A stretch of DNA of 64,000 nt from Ferdinandcohnia sp036962705 (GCF_036962705.1 NZ_JBALOQ010000015.1:33042-97041), one strand, 5' to 3'. Numbered from the stretch's first letter, positions 1-8,415 are shown. Notes: generated by a model from the letters alone, not told the origin. Numbers and translations are program-made.

Positions 1-61
1 TTATAGTGCAAATTACCTATTATTCAAAAGGTGTATCGATTTCATTTTAGGGGAGATTATC

Positions 62-685
62 TTGGCAACAAACTCTTTAACAGAAAGTAAAATGACACAA
101 GTATTAGATTGGGCATATGAAAAGGCAGTTAATGGTTTACCAGGAACTGAAACCGCAGCGGAGTTGGCAGATAGCTATTTAAGGAAGAATTCATCCGTCG
201 AGAAGGCTATTGATAGTTTAATCCGTTGGCAAAATGCTAAAGGAGCAACAAGTGGTTTTCTAACTGGATTAGGCGGACTCATTACGTTGCCAGTAGCTAT
301 CCCGGCAAATGTTGCTTCAGTTATGTATGTGCAAATTAGGATGATTGCTACGATAGCTCATATGAGGGGTTATGATTTAAAAGATGACCAAGTTAAAACG
401 TTTGTATTTGTATGCTTAACTGGACAAGCTGCCACTGATATTCTAAAACAGGCAGGTGTAAAATTTGGCACGGCTCTTGCTAAAGAAGCAATAAAAAAAA
501 TACCTGGAGAAGTAATTAAAGCAATAAATAAAGCAGTTGGATTTAGACTTGTAACGAAATTTGGACAAAAGGGAATTGTAAATTTAGGAAAAGCAGTGCC
601 CCTTGTTGGTGGAGTTATTGGTGGAGCTGTTGACGGTATAGGAACTAATACCATCGGAAAGACAGCTAAGAAGGTTTTTGTTTAA
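62..685 (+). CDS. EcsC family protein
   Basis: The 207-residue protein resembles the EcsC family, whose members are hydrophobic, probably membrane-associated and biochemically uncharacterised. Glycine- and alanine-rich hydrophobic stretches lie at about residues 62-90 (GFLTGLGGLITLPVAIP) and 178-200 (VPLVGGVIGGAVDGIG), with a central DDQVKTFVFVCLTG segment typical of the family. I use the TTG at 62 because AGGGGAG sits about seven bases upstream. No ecsA or ecsB transporter genes are adjacent, so it is a free-standing homologue. The gene appears monocistronic and ends at a GGGAC hairpin repeat. Family assignment is good; function is unknown. Confidence 0.85.
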   Translation: MATNSLTESKMTQVLDWAYEKAVNGLPGTETAAELADSYLRKNSSVEKAIDSLIRWQNAKGATSGFLTGLGGLITLPVAIPANVASVMYVQIRMIATIAHMRGYDLKDDQVKTFVFVCLTGQAATDILKQAGVKFGTALAKEAIKKIPGEVIKAINKAVGFRLVTKFGQKGIVNLGKAVPLVGGVIGGAVDGIGTNTIGKTAKKVFV

Positions 686-688
686 GTA

Positions 689-715
689 GGGACAGAGGGA
701 CAGGTCCCTCGTCCC
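689..715. repeat. GGGACAGG palindromic repeat copy
   Basis: The sequence can fold into a hairpin with arms GGGACAGAGGGA and TCCCTCGTCCC. It lies four bases after the EcsC stop and is one of about ten related palindromes in the window. It may act as a terminator or transcript-end stabiliser, but there is no clear T-tract. Confidence 0.75.
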
Positions 716-753
716 AAAGAAAGAGAAATATAGTTTCATAGTTGAAACGAACT

Positions 754-838
754 TGTTATAATAGAATACCAATAGCCCGATTAGTAGCAATGTGTACTAA
801 TCGGGCTATTTTTGAAATCGTTGATTTCAAACAAACGT
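754..838. repeat. Two-copy hairpin element, copy A (with terminator-like stem 772-809)
   Basis: A perfect 15-bp stem (772-786 with 795-809) has an 8-base loop and is followed by TTTTT. The stem plus flanks on both sides recurs at 25983-26062. One stem difference between copies changes a G-C pair to G-U, so folding is kept. The element therefore looks like an RNA-level hairpin or terminator that was duplicated. No open reading frame is linked to it. Confidence 0.7.
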
Positions 839-898
839 TTTATTAACGGTCTAGACCAGTGATACCAACTATTTTTCGATTCAATCAATCGTTTGTTT

Positions 899-1187
899 GT
901 GCGGCCGAGCAAGGTCGTAACATATAGCGGGTGGGATTCCCGTCGAGAAAGAACTAGCCACTCACTCGTAGCGAGTCTTGGAGGGCTAAAAGTAACATTC
1001 TTTAAAGCTAAGGTTGAAAAACTTTAATCTAGAAATAGCTGAAGATAAAAGTAAAATTATTGCCTTCGGCAGGTTTGCGAAAAAACGATACAAGACGAAA
1101 AGGACTGGAAAAGCAGCTACTTTTGATTTTTTTGGTTTCACTCACTATTGTGGTAAATGCCAAGAAGGAAAGTTCCGTGTGAAGTGA
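899..1187 (+). mobile_element. Remnant of a group II intron
   Basis: The segment begins GTGCGGCCGAGC, as group II introns begin GTGYG, and continues with structured sequence (ATAGCGGGTGGGATTCCC) like intron domain I. After a deletion, the C-terminal part of an intron-encoded reverse transcriptase follows at 1023-1187. The middle of the RT and a recognisable domain V are missing, so the element is dead. The 5' end abuts a CGTTTGTTT arm that is complementary to AAACAAACG at 829-837. The RT match is strong; the exact 5' boundary is inferred. Confidence 0.65.
1023..1187 (+). pseudogene. Group II intron reverse transcriptase/maturase fragment
   Basis: One frame gives FNLEIAEDKSKIIAFGRFAK followed by a basic stretch and then TFDFFGFTHYCGK...GKFRVK before a TGA. 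This is the conserved region downstream of the RT catalytic domain in LtrA-type proteins (consensus TFDFLGFTHYC..KFRVKRKTS). There is no start, no YADD catalytic motif and no maturase domain. It is about 54 codons of a protein usually over 400 residues long, so it is a pseudogene. Confidence 0.75.
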
Positions 1188-1323
1188 AGAACTAGTTTTG
1201 AGAAAAAAGGTTTTTGATTTTAGCTGTTATACTATTTAATTGGCATTCTGACATATGGATGGCGAGCCTATCCCATGTCCCACAATGAATAGCCCCAATT
1301 AATCTTAGGATGAAGAAGGTTTT

Positions 1324-2796
1324 TTAATTTTTAATAAATACGGTTTTGATAGATGTAAAGAATTCAATTGCAGCTTGACCTTGTTCACGGGAATGAGAGC
1401 TTGATTGTTTCATCCCACCAAATGGTGCTTGCGGTTCGGCTCCAGTTGATTCAGCATTTACACGAACTAGACCAGCCTCAATGTCATTAATAAAAGGAAG
1501 AATGTTCCCAATGTTTTTCGTGAAAATTGAAGCGCTTAGTCCAAATTTTGAATCATTTGCTGTAGCTATTGCCTCTTCCGCTGTTTTGACCTTAATTAGG
1601 GCTAAAACAGGTCCAAAAATTTCTTCCTGAGCAATTGTCATATCGTTTGTTACATTATCAAAGACTGTCGGTACAATAAAGAATCCATCTTCTAAGTTAT
1701 TACCTTCCGCTTTTTTTCCCCCATAAATTAATGAAGCACCTTCTGCAACACCCTTTTCAATAAATGAAAGAACTGTACGAAACTGGCTTTCACTTGAACA
1801 AGGCCCAAGCCATGTTTCTTCATTTAAACCATCACCAATTTTTATTTCTTTAATTTTATTGATCAGCTCGTTTTTAAATTCTTCATAAATCCCCTCCTGG
1901 ACAATCACGCGACTTGTTGCAGTACATTTTTGTCCTGTTGTTCGTAGTCCACCACTAATTGTTGCTTCTACGGCTTGATGGAGATCAGCATCATCAAGAA
2001 CAATAGCAGGGTTTTTTCCGCCCAGTTCAAGCTGGTACTTGGCACCACGTTTGAATGCACCGAGTCCAACCTGTTTTCCAACCTTATCTGACCCAGTGAA
2101 TGTGACTCCATTAACATTGGGATGATCGACAATGCCCTGCCCAATTACACTTCCGGAACCAGTTACCATATTTACTACACCATCAGGGAAACCGGCTTCG
2201 TGAAAGCATTCAATGATTTTCGCTGCAGTCACAGCCGTTTCTTGCGCGGGCTTAAAGACAACTGTGTTCCCATAAATAAGAGCAGGTGCCATTTTCCAAA
2301 TTGGAATGGCAACGGGAAAATTCCAAGGAGTAATAACACCAACAACACCAAGTGGAGCACGTGTTGTAAACATTAAACCATCTGCGTCTGAAGACGGAAT
2401 GACATCGCCAATTTTACGTAATCCTTCTCCTGCGTAATAACGAAGAATAGCTACTCCACGTAATGTTTCACTTCTAGCCTCTGGGTATGTTTTTCCCATT
2501 TCCATCGTCATCGTTTTTGCGATATCGTCCACACGAGATTCAATAAGATTTGCAACATTATAGAGGTAATCTCCGCGAGTAGAGCCAGCTAATTTTTTCC
2601 ACGAAAGCAAAGCATCTTTAGCAGCTTCAACGGCATTATCGAGATCTTCAATTGAAGATTGTTGAACATAGCCTACGATTTCATTGATATTCGCGGGATT
2701 GACACTTTCAACGGTTTTATTTTTGGCACTGCTAACCCAGGAACCATAAATATAATTTTTATAGATTGGAATCATTGTTACAACATCTGTACTCAT
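1324..2796 (-). CDS. NAD(P)-dependent aldehyde dehydrogenase (2,5-dioxovalerate/semialdehyde type)
   Basis: This full-length 490-residue ALDH oxidises an aldehyde to an acid with NAD(P)+. Visible motifs are ITPWNF with Asn159, FKPA with Lys182, LELGG with the general base Glu257, and GQKCTATSR with the nucleophile Cys291. The CTATSR context is typical of alpha-ketoglutaric semialdehyde dehydrogenases such as YcbD of B. subtilis, but the substrate cannot be fixed from sequence. The ATG follows GAAAGGAT. It is transcribed away from the DUF3870 gene. It may serve the same catabolic region as the CoA-transferase and acyl-CoA dehydrogenase, for example oxidising a dicarboxylic semialdehyde; that link is inference. 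Confidence 0.9.
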   Translation of the reverse strand: MSTDVVTMIPIYKNYIYGSWVSSAKNKTVESVNPANINEIVGYVQQSSIEDLDNAVEAAKDALLSWKKLAGSTRGDYLYNVANLIESRVDDIAKTMTMEMGKTYPEARSETLRGVAILRYYAGEGLRKIGDVIPSSDADGLMFTTRAPLGVVGVITPWNFPVAIPIWKMAPALIYGNTVVFKPAQETAVTAAKIIECFHEAGFPDGVVNMVTGSGSVIGQGIVDHPNVNGVTFTGSDKVGKQVGLGAFKRGAKYQLELGGKNPAIVLDDADLHQAVEATISGGLRTTGQKCTATSRVIVQEGIYEEFKNELINKIKEIKIGDGLNEETWLGPCSSESQFRTVLSFIEKGVAEGASLIYGGKKAEGNNLEDGFFIVPTVFDNVTNDMTIAQEEIFGPVLALIKVKTAEEAIATANDSKFGLSASIFTKNIGNILPFINDIEAGLVRVNAESTGAEPQAPFGGMKQSSSHSREQGQAAIEFFTSIKTVFIKN

Positions 2797-2913
2797 ATAC
2801 TCAAATCCTTTCAGAATATTCTGTTGTACTTTATTTATCTTATAGGGTAATATTGCACTATCAAACGATTAAATGCGTCAATAATTTTTTAACACTGTAA
2901 ATTTCAGGAAAAC

Positions 2914-2931
2914 ATATTTTGATCAAAATAT
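2914..2931. promoter_or_regulatory. 18-bp perfect palindrome between divergent genes (possible operator)
   Basis: ATATTTTGATCAAAATAT is self-complementary over 18 bases. It lies 19 bases upstream of the DUF3870 start and about 120 bases from the ALDH start, in the divergent intergenic region. The position fits a repressor operator for one or both genes. The regulator is unknown. Confidence 0.4.
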
Positions 2932-2950
2932 AAAACTATGGGAGGGAACA

Positions 2951-3277
2951 ATGAATACTATTTTTATTGCGGGTCACGCACGTCTGCCATCTGGAATGGC
3001 TGCAAAAAGTGTTTATGAAACGTTAACCATAACAGCTGAAATTGATAAAAAATATGGTGTAATCGTAACAGCAAATTGTACATTAGCAACTGAGCATGGT
3101 AGAGAATTTATTCAACAATTGTTACGTGGACATAGTTTACGGGACGGCATTAATGAACCTGTTGAAAAATTAAAAAAATATTATTTAGGAAAAGCTGGTG
3201 CGGCACTGGCATCTGCTTTAAATGATTTATATAAACATTACGAGAACTATAGTAGTCTTAAAGACTTAGAAGAATAA
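2951..3277 (+). CDS. DUF3870 domain-containing protein
   Basis: This 108-residue protein matches DUF3870. Family features are the N-terminal FIAGHARLPSGMAAKSVYETL stretch, the ANCTLATEHGREFI segment and the LRGHSLRDGI motif. The family has no assigned activity, but its members often sit beside catabolic genes for amino acids or ring compounds, as here. The start is ATG after GGGAGG. It is a single gene ending at a hairpin terminator shared with the convergent acyl-CoA dehydrogenase gene. Confidence 0.85.
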   Translation: MNTIFIAGHARLPSGMAAKSVYETLTITAEIDKKYGVIVTANCTLATEHGREFIQQLLRGHSLRDGINEPVEKLKKYYLGKAGAALASALNDLYKHYENYSSLKDLEE

Positions 3278-3291
3278 ATATCCCAAAGGAA

Positions 3292-3324
3292 GGCCTCATC
3301 TAAAATTTAAGGTGAGGCCATTTT
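3292..3324. terminator. Bidirectional rho-independent terminator
   Basis: GGCCTCA (3292-3298) pairs with TGAGGCC (3313-3319), and a run rich in T follows. It separates the convergent DUF3870 and acyl-CoA dehydrogenase genes. Confidence 0.75.
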
Positions 3325-3336
3325 GGATGAAAAAAA

Positions 3337-4545
3337 TTAATACTGACTTACCAATTCCTCATTCCAGGCTGGTAACATTTTGTTTAACTTTTTGTCTTCA
3401 CGATAGCCGAGAACATACTCAGCTTGCATAATCGTATGAATCTCACGGGTTCCTTCATATATTACAGGGGCTTTAGAATTACGCAGGTATCTTTCAACAG
3501 GATATTCATCTGAAAATCCATAAGCACCATGTACTTGCACAGCATCATCAGCAGCTTGATTCGCAAAATCACATGCTTGCCATTTTGCCAAAGAGGTTTC
3601 ACGTGTGTTTCGTTTACCCTGGTTTTTTAACTCACCTGCACGGTATACAAGTAGGCGGCTCATTTGTAATCCCGCCTCCATTTTTGCAATCATTTGCTGG
3701 ACGAGCTGATGTTTGCCAATTGGTTTTCCAAACGTTTCTCGTTCGTGACAGTACTTCACACTAGCCTCTAAGCAAGCCATAATTTGTCCAACTGCTCCAG
3801 CAGCAACTGTAAAACGTCCATTATCTAAAGCAGACATGGCTATTTTAAAACCGTCCCCTTCTTCGCCAAGTAGGTTTTCCTTAGGTACTTTTACATTTTC
3901 AAAGAATAATTCTCCTGTGTTTCCTGCTCGAATTCCAAGTTTTCCTTTAATCGCTTTCGATGAGAAGCCCTCCCAAGAACGATCCACTATAAATGCGGAA
4001 ATACCTTTATGTCTTTCAGATTTATCGCCTGTATAAGCAAAAACAATGAAGTAATCAGCCACATCACATAAGGAAATCCAAGTTTTCGAACCGTTTAATA
4101 CATAATAATCGCCATTTTTTACAGCAGTAGACTGTAAAGCTGCAACATCGGATCCAGCTGATGGTTCAGTTAGACCAAATGCGCCTATTTTTGTTCCTTG
4201 GGCCATTGGAGTAAGATATTTCTTCTTTTGTTCTTCTGTACCCCATTGTAAAATCGTCATACTATTAAGTCCGGTGTGAACAGAAACTGCTGTACGAAAG
4301 GCTGTATCTCCTCTTTCCAATTCCTCACAAACAATTGCGAGTGAATTGTAGTCCATTCCACTACCACCGTATTCTTCTGGAATACATACCCCCATTAGTC
4401 CTAAATTAGCCAGTTTAGTAAATATAGAAGGATCAAAATATCCTTGACGGTCCCATTCTGCAATATAGGGCATAATCTCTTTGTCTGTAAAATTCCTTAC
4501 CGTTTGTCTCAACATTATTTGTTCTTCTGAAAATTCAAAGTTCAT
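3337..4545 (-). CDS. Acyl-CoA dehydrogenase (glutaryl-CoA dehydrogenase-like)
   Basis: A flavin enzyme that alpha,beta-desaturates an acyl-CoA. It shows FGLTEPSAGSD (FAD and substrate contact), the WISL segment and YEGTREIHT, whose Glu is the usual catalytic base. RTAVSVHTGL near residue 87 resembles the Arg-containing RSAMSVQ segment of glutaryl-CoA dehydrogenases, so a dicarboxylyl-CoA substrate is plausible. I place the start at ATG 4545 (402 residues). An in-frame ATG at 4554 directly abuts the AGGAG site, while 4545 has proper spacing. It lies 12 bases after a class III CoA-transferase gene and is co-transcribed with it, which fits an acid-activation then desaturation pair. Confidence 0.88.
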   Translation of the reverse strand: MNFEFSEEQIMLRQTVRNFTDKEIMPYIAEWDRQGYFDPSIFTKLANLGLMGVCIPEEYGGSGMDYNSLAIVCEELERGDTAFRTAVSVHTGLNSMTILQWGTEEQKKKYLTPMAQGTKIGAFGLTEPSAGSDVAALQSTAVKNGDYYVLNGSKTWISLCDVADYFIVFAYTGDKSERHKGISAFIVDRSWEGFSSKAIKGKLGIRAGNTGELFFENVKVPKENLLGEEGDGFKIAMSALDNGRFTVAAGAVGQIMACLEASVKYCHERETFGKPIGKHQLVQQMIAKMEAGLQMSRLLVYRAGELKNQGKRNTRETSLAKWQACDFANQAADDAVQVHGAYGFSDEYPVERYLRNSKAPVIYEGTREIHTIMQAEYVLGYREDKKLNKMLPAWNEELVSQY

Positions 4546-4557
4546 TAGATTCATCTC

Positions 4558-5712
4558 CTATTTATTTTCAATTTTTGATTGTCTTAATATTTCATTATTA
4601 TGTTCACCCGGATTTGGTGGGTGATATCTTACCTTTACGGGAGTTCTTGATAACTTCAAGGGACTTCCAATTAATTTAATAGGTCCAGCACTCGGATGCT
4701 CAATGTCTATAAACATATCCCTTTCAATTAATTGAGGATCATTTACAACCTCATCGAGACTTTGGATTGGGCCGAAGGGAATATTATTGTTATTGCACAT
4801 TTCTTTCCAAAAGGCTGTTGATTTAGTTGCTAAAACCTCCTGCAGCATTGGAATTAACTCTTCCTTATTGCTTACTCGATTTGGATTAGTATTAAATCTC
4901 GGGTCCACACCTACATGAGGTAGTTCTAGAATCTTACATAATGCCTTAAATTGATTGTCATTGCCAACAGCAATCACTATTTGACCATCCAGTGTTTGGA
5001 AAGATTGGTAAGGAACTATATTAGCATGTTGATTTCCAATTGGAGTCGGTATTTTTCCTGACATCAAAAAGCTGCTCCCAATATTAATCAATGCGCTTAC
5101 TGCAGAATCGTATAAGGAAATATCAATTTTTTGGCCTTTGCTAGAATTATTTCTCTCAGATATTGCAGCAAGAATACCGATACACGCATATAAACCTGTT
5201 AAAATATCCGTAATGGCAACTCCATACTTTTGTGGTCCTGATTGTTTGTCACCAGTTACACTCATCAATCCACTCATCGCTTGAATAATAAAATCGTATC
5301 CTGGCATATGTTGATAGGGTCCAGTTTCACCAAATCCAGTAATCGAGCAATAAATAATGGATGGGTTGATAGATTTAATTACTTCATAATCTAGTCCTAA
5401 ACGACTCATTGTACCAGTTTTGAAATTATTAATAATAACATCGCTTTCTTCAACGAGTTCTTTAATGATTTCTATGCCCTCTGGTGTCTTTAAATCTACT
5501 GTTATACTTTTTTTGTTTCGATTCGCACAAATATAATATGCGCTTACATCATTTTGAAAAGGGGGACCCCATTGTCGTGTATCGTCACTTCCTCCTGGAG
5601 CCTCCACTTTAATTACATCTGCACCTAAATCTCCAAGAACCATTGTACAGTAGGGGCCAGCTAGAACGCGTGATAAATCAAGCACTCTTATTCCGCTTAA
5701 AGCACCATCCAT
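4558..5712 (-). CDS. Class III CoA-transferase (CaiB/BaiF family)
   Basis: Family III CoA-transferases move CoA between carboxylic acids through an aspartyl-CoA thioester. The N-terminal GIRVLDLSRVLAGPYCTMVL segment, ADVIKVE and PGYDF with the catalytic Asp at about residue 140 are all present. The start is ATG 5712 (384 residues), preceded by AAAGGAGG. A longer reading from TTG 5736 would place that binding site inside the gene. With the downstream acyl-CoA dehydrogenase it resembles the glutarate CoA-transferase plus glutaryl-CoA dehydrogenase pairing. A terminator-like hairpin stands only about 33 bases upstream of its start. Confidence 0.88.
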   Translation of the reverse strand: MDGALSGIRVLDLSRVLAGPYCTMVLGDLGADVIKVEAPGGSDDTRQWGPPFQNDVSAYYICANRNKKSITVDLKTPEGIEIIKELVEESDVIINNFKTGTMSRLGLDYEVIKSINPSIIYCSITGFGETGPYQHMPGYDFIIQAMSGLMSVTGDKQSGPQKYGVAITDILTGLYACIGILAAISERNNSSKGQKIDISLYDSAVSALINIGSSFLMSGKIPTPIGNQHANIVPYQSFQTLDGQIVIAVGNDNQFKALCKILELPHVGVDPRFNTNPNRVSNKEELIPMLQEVLATKSTAFWKEMCNNNNIPFGPIQSLDEVVNDPQLIERDMFIDIEHPSAGPIKLIGSPLKLSRTPVKVRYHPPNPGEHNNEILRQSKIENK

Positions 5713-5744
5713 AACAAATCCTCCTTTCCGTGACAATCTTGAAT

Positions 5745-5803
5745 AAAAAAAGCCAGCTCAAATTGATTACAGGTAACTGTAATTCAATAATGAACTGGCT
5801 TTT
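5745..5803 (-). terminator. Terminator-like nested hairpin just upstream of the CoA-transferase gene
   Basis: Outer arms 5749-5760 and 5791-5802 pair, and an inner palindrome (5763-5772 with 5777-5787) stacks inside. On the minus strand the stem is followed by six Ts at 5750-5745. It could end the upstream SDR transcript, about 200 bases away, or act as an attenuator for the CoA-transferase operon, whose start codon is about 33 bases downstream. Confidence 0.55.
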
Positions 5804-5918
5804 AACTGTTGGATCAGTTCTGGGTTTGAACTGTGAACAGAATAGGCAGTGTATTAACTTTAGTCAAATAAAATGAATGTTTATTATTATCACACATTAT
5901 ATTTCTTTCTTAATCCTT

Positions 5919-5932
5919 TGTAAACACTTACA
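5919..5932. promoter_or_regulatory. cre-like palindrome
   Basis: TGTAAACACTTACA (minus strand TGTAAGTGTTTACA) differs from the CcpA cre consensus TGWAARCGYTWNCW at one position, the central CG. It lies in the leader region between the SDR and CoA-transferase genes. It is a possible catabolite-control or LacI-type operator. Confidence 0.35.
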
Positions 5933-6002
5933 TTGGATTTTCTGAAAAATTTTGATATGAATTTTGTAAAACACGTAGGTTTCATATCAATTATAAGGCT
6001 AA

Positions 6003-6764
6003 TTAAATAGAACTATATCCTCCATCAATAACTAGTTCCGTACCTGTGACATATTTCGATTCGTCAGAGGCTAAATATAAAACACCGTAAGCTATATCTT
6101 CTGGTTCACCGAAAACTTGTGGAAGCATAACATTATCTTTTAACGTTTCTGTTAAATAATCTAGCGCTCCATCTAGCATTGGAGTTTTAATTACACCAGG
6201 GTGGACTGAATTTACACGAATATTATATTTACCTAGTTCGAACGCTGCTTGTTTTGTAAGTGATCGAATGGCACCCTTGGTAGCAACGTATGGAGCATCG
6301 TCACCAGTAGCAATCGAACCTCCTCTTAATCCAGCAATAGAAGAAATATTAATGATGGATCCCCTGCCATTTTTCTTCATTTCAGGAATGACAGATTTCA
6401 TCCCGATAAAAACGCCTTTTGCATTAACTTCCATCACTTTGTTCCAATCATCAAGGCTTGATTCCTCTAGGCTTTTTCTTGTCATAACAGCAGCATTGTT
6501 AATTAGAACATCTATTTTCCCGAACTTTATAATTGTTTCTTGGACTATATTTTTCCAGTCAACTTCTGACGAAACATCGGCTTTTAAGGCAACTGCACTA
6601 CCGCCATTGTTATTGATTAGTTGTACTTCCTTTTCTAGATCCTCATATAACAAATCAACAGCAACGACATTTGCACCTTCTTTTGCTAACAATTGTGCCT
6701 CAATTAATCCTTGTCCCCTAGAAGCACCAGTAATGATTACTACTTTTCCTTCAACTCTACCCAT
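6003..6764 (-). CDS. Short-chain dehydrogenase/reductase (SDR)
   Basis: This classical SDR of 253 residues uses NAD(P)(H) to interconvert an alcohol and a carbonyl. TGASRGQG (residues 12-19) is the nucleotide loop, NNAA is the stabilising motif, and the catalytic tetrad is visible as Asn114, Ser141, Tyr159 and Lys163 (YVATK). The start is ATG 6764, eight bases after AGGAGGG; a longer frame from 6806 would include that site. It lies divergent from the sigma-54 activator. Substrate unknown. Given the enamidase-like gene downstream, reduction of a formyl-acid is conceivable, but this is inference. Confidence 0.88.
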   Translation of the reverse strand: MGRVEGKVVIITGASRGQGLIEAQLLAKEGANVVAVDLLYEDLEKEVQLINNNGGSAVALKADVSSEVDWKNIVQETIIKFGKIDVLINNAAVMTRKSLEESSLDDWNKVMEVNAKGVFIGMKSVIPEMKKNGRGSIINISSIAGLRGGSIATGDDAPYVATKGAIRSLTKQAAFELGKYNIRVNSVHPGVIKTPMLDGALDYLTETLKDNVMLPQVFGEPEDIAYGVLYLASDESKYVTGTELVIDGGYSSI

Positions 6765-6938
6765 TAGATCCCTCCTAGTTTTTAAGAATTTAAGAATAAT
6801 TAACATTATAAGTATGTAATCAAGTATTGTAAAGGTTCAAAACTTCTAGCAATTTAATTAATTACAAAACTTCAAAATATTCTGGTTTATAGTAATATAT
6901 ATGTTATACGGCAAATTACTGAAGTTAGGAGATGATGA

Positions 6939-8384
6939 ATGTTGAATAAAATAAATAAAGAATTCACTTCTGAAGTTCAAATACTAAAGGAAAAATTAGA
7001 CCAATTAGAAATCAAACATAAAGACCTTCAAAATATATTGGAACACTCGTATGACGGCGTTGCATTAACAAATAGTGAAGGTGTTACAGTTCAGGTGAAT
7101 AAAGCGTGGGACAGGCTTACGGGATTAAAGAGGGAAGATGTATTAGGAGTACCGATGGAAATATTGGTAAAACGGGGTTACTTTAGTGATTCGGTGACAA
7201 TGAAAGTAATAGAGAGTAATCGCCCAGTGACTATCATGCAAAAAATGAAATCTGGAAAACAAGCAATCATGACAGGAAGTCCTGTATTCGATAATAGTGG
7301 CAAATTGTATCAAGTAATAATTAATATACGTGATGTAACGGAATTATACCAATTAAAAGAAAACCTAGAGAATAAAGAGAAATTAGCAGAAAGATATCAT
7401 ACAGAGATTTCTCAAATTAAACTGTACCAAAATAATCCGGATGACATCGTTGCCCAAAGTAAAACAATGCGTGATCTATTGGATCTTGCTTCAAGGGTTG
7501 CAAGAGTAGACAGTACAGTGATGATAACAGGAGAATCGGGTGTTGGAAAAGGTGTAGTAGCAAGGTTTATTCATAAAAGTAGTAAACGTGGGATTGCTCA
7601 ACCGTTTATTACTGTCAATTGCGGGGCAATTCCACATGAACTATTGGAATCTGAATTATTTGGTTATGTAGGTGGTGCATTTACAGGAGCAAATAAAAGT
7701 GGAAAGCCAGGAATGTTTGAATTAGCTAACGGGGGCACCTTATTTCTTGATGAAATTGCAGATCTCCCATTAAAACTGCAGGTTAAGCTGCTTCACGTTT
7801 TGCAGGAAAAAGAAATGACAAGAGTTGGTGGAACAACCCCGATAAAGTTAGACTTAAGAGTAATCTCGGCAACTAATAAGGATTTATTAAATTTGATTGG
7901 TGAGGGAAAGTTTAGGGAGGATCTCTATTATCGATTAAATGTTGTTCCGTTAACGATCCCTCCCTTACGATTACGAAAAGAAGATATTTTACCTTTAGCT
8001 GCTCATTTTCTAAATGTTTACAACCATAAGTATTCTATGAATAAAAGTATTTCGGCTGAATTACTTGATACGATGATTGATTATGACTGGCCGGGTAATA
8101 TAAGAGAGTTATCCAATATAATCGAAAGAATGATGGTTACGACAAACAGTGATGTTTTATATCATTATATTTTTCCAATTCATTCAAAAGAAGTGTTTAA
8201 TCCGCATCTAGACCATGTTACTGAGGATGAAGTGATGACACTTAAAGAAGCATATGACCACTTAGAAGCTAACCTAATCACAAGAGCTCTTGAAATAGGT
8301 AAAACACAAGTAAAGGCGGCAGAAATTCTTGGGGTTAGTTTAAGTACCTTCCTACGAAAGGCAAAACGCCTAAACGTATTATGA
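6939..8384 (+). CDS. Sigma-54-dependent transcriptional activator (PAS-AAA-Fis)
   Basis: An enhancer-binding protein that remodels sigma-54 RNA polymerase. Domains in order: an N-terminal coiled coil (about 10-35), a PAS sensor (about 30-135), a short linker helix, the AAA+ domain with Walker A GESGVGKG at 198-205, GAFTGA at 246-251 and Walker B GGTLFLDEI at 265-273, and a Fis-type HTH at about 440-480 (VKAAEILGVSLSTFLRKAKR). GAFTGA is intact, so it should contact sigma-54. The start is ATG 6939 after TTAGGAG. A near-consensus -24/-12 promoter begins 92 bases after its stop, so the operon starting at 8538 is its obvious target. The PAS domain suggests a small-molecule inducer. Confidence 0.93.
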   Translation: MLNKINKEFTSEVQILKEKLDQLEIKHKDLQNILEHSYDGVALTNSEGVTVQVNKAWDRLTGLKREDVLGVPMEILVKRGYFSDSVTMKVIESNRPVTIMQKMKSGKQAIMTGSPVFDNSGKLYQVIINIRDVTELYQLKENLENKEKLAERYHTEISQIKLYQNNPDDIVAQSKTMRDLLDLASRVARVDSTVMITGESGVGKGVVARFIHKSSKRGIAQPFITVNCGAIPHELLESELFGYVGGAFTGANKSGKPGMFELANGGTLFLDEIADLPLKLQVKLLHVLQEKEMTRVGGTTPIKLDLRVISATNKDLLNLIGEGKFREDLYYRLNVVPLTIPPLRLRKEDILPLAAHFLNVYNHKYSMNKSISAELLDTMIDYDWPGNIRELSNIIERMMVTTNSDVLYHYIFPIHSKEVFNPHLDHVTEDEVMTLKEAYDHLEANLITRALEIGKTQVKAAEILGVSLSTFLRKAKRLNVL

Positions 8385-8385
8385 A

Positions 8386-8415
8386 GTATCAAAAATGACA
8401 TGTCATTTTTGATAC
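8386..8415. promoter_or_regulatory. 30-bp perfect palindrome: candidate upstream activator site and/or terminator
   Basis: The two 15-base halves (8386-8400 and 8401-8415) are exact reverse complements centred on ACATGT. The palindrome starts one base after the activator stop codon and is centred about 76 bases upstream of the -24 element, a normal distance for an enhancer-binding protein site. It could also terminate the activator transcript, though no T-run follows. Confidence 0.55.

Noticed and set aside
370..790. Minus-strand frames opposite the EcsC gene and the hairpin
   Set aside because: They are shadows of the EcsC gene and cross a repeat; no SD.
899..990. Considered as an IscB/TnpB-type guide RNA or HEARO RNA
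   Set aside because: No IscB or TnpB coding trace follows, whereas a group II intron RT fragment does.
2797..2950. Second sigma-54 promoter for the ALDH or DUF3870 genes
   Set aside because: No GG/GC pair with proper spacing and flanks was seen on either strand; the same holds upstream of 6764 and 5712.
5712..6002. T-box or other known riboswitch before the CoA-transferase
   Set aside because: No T-box consensus or other aptamer core was found; only a terminator-like stem and a cre-like palindrome.
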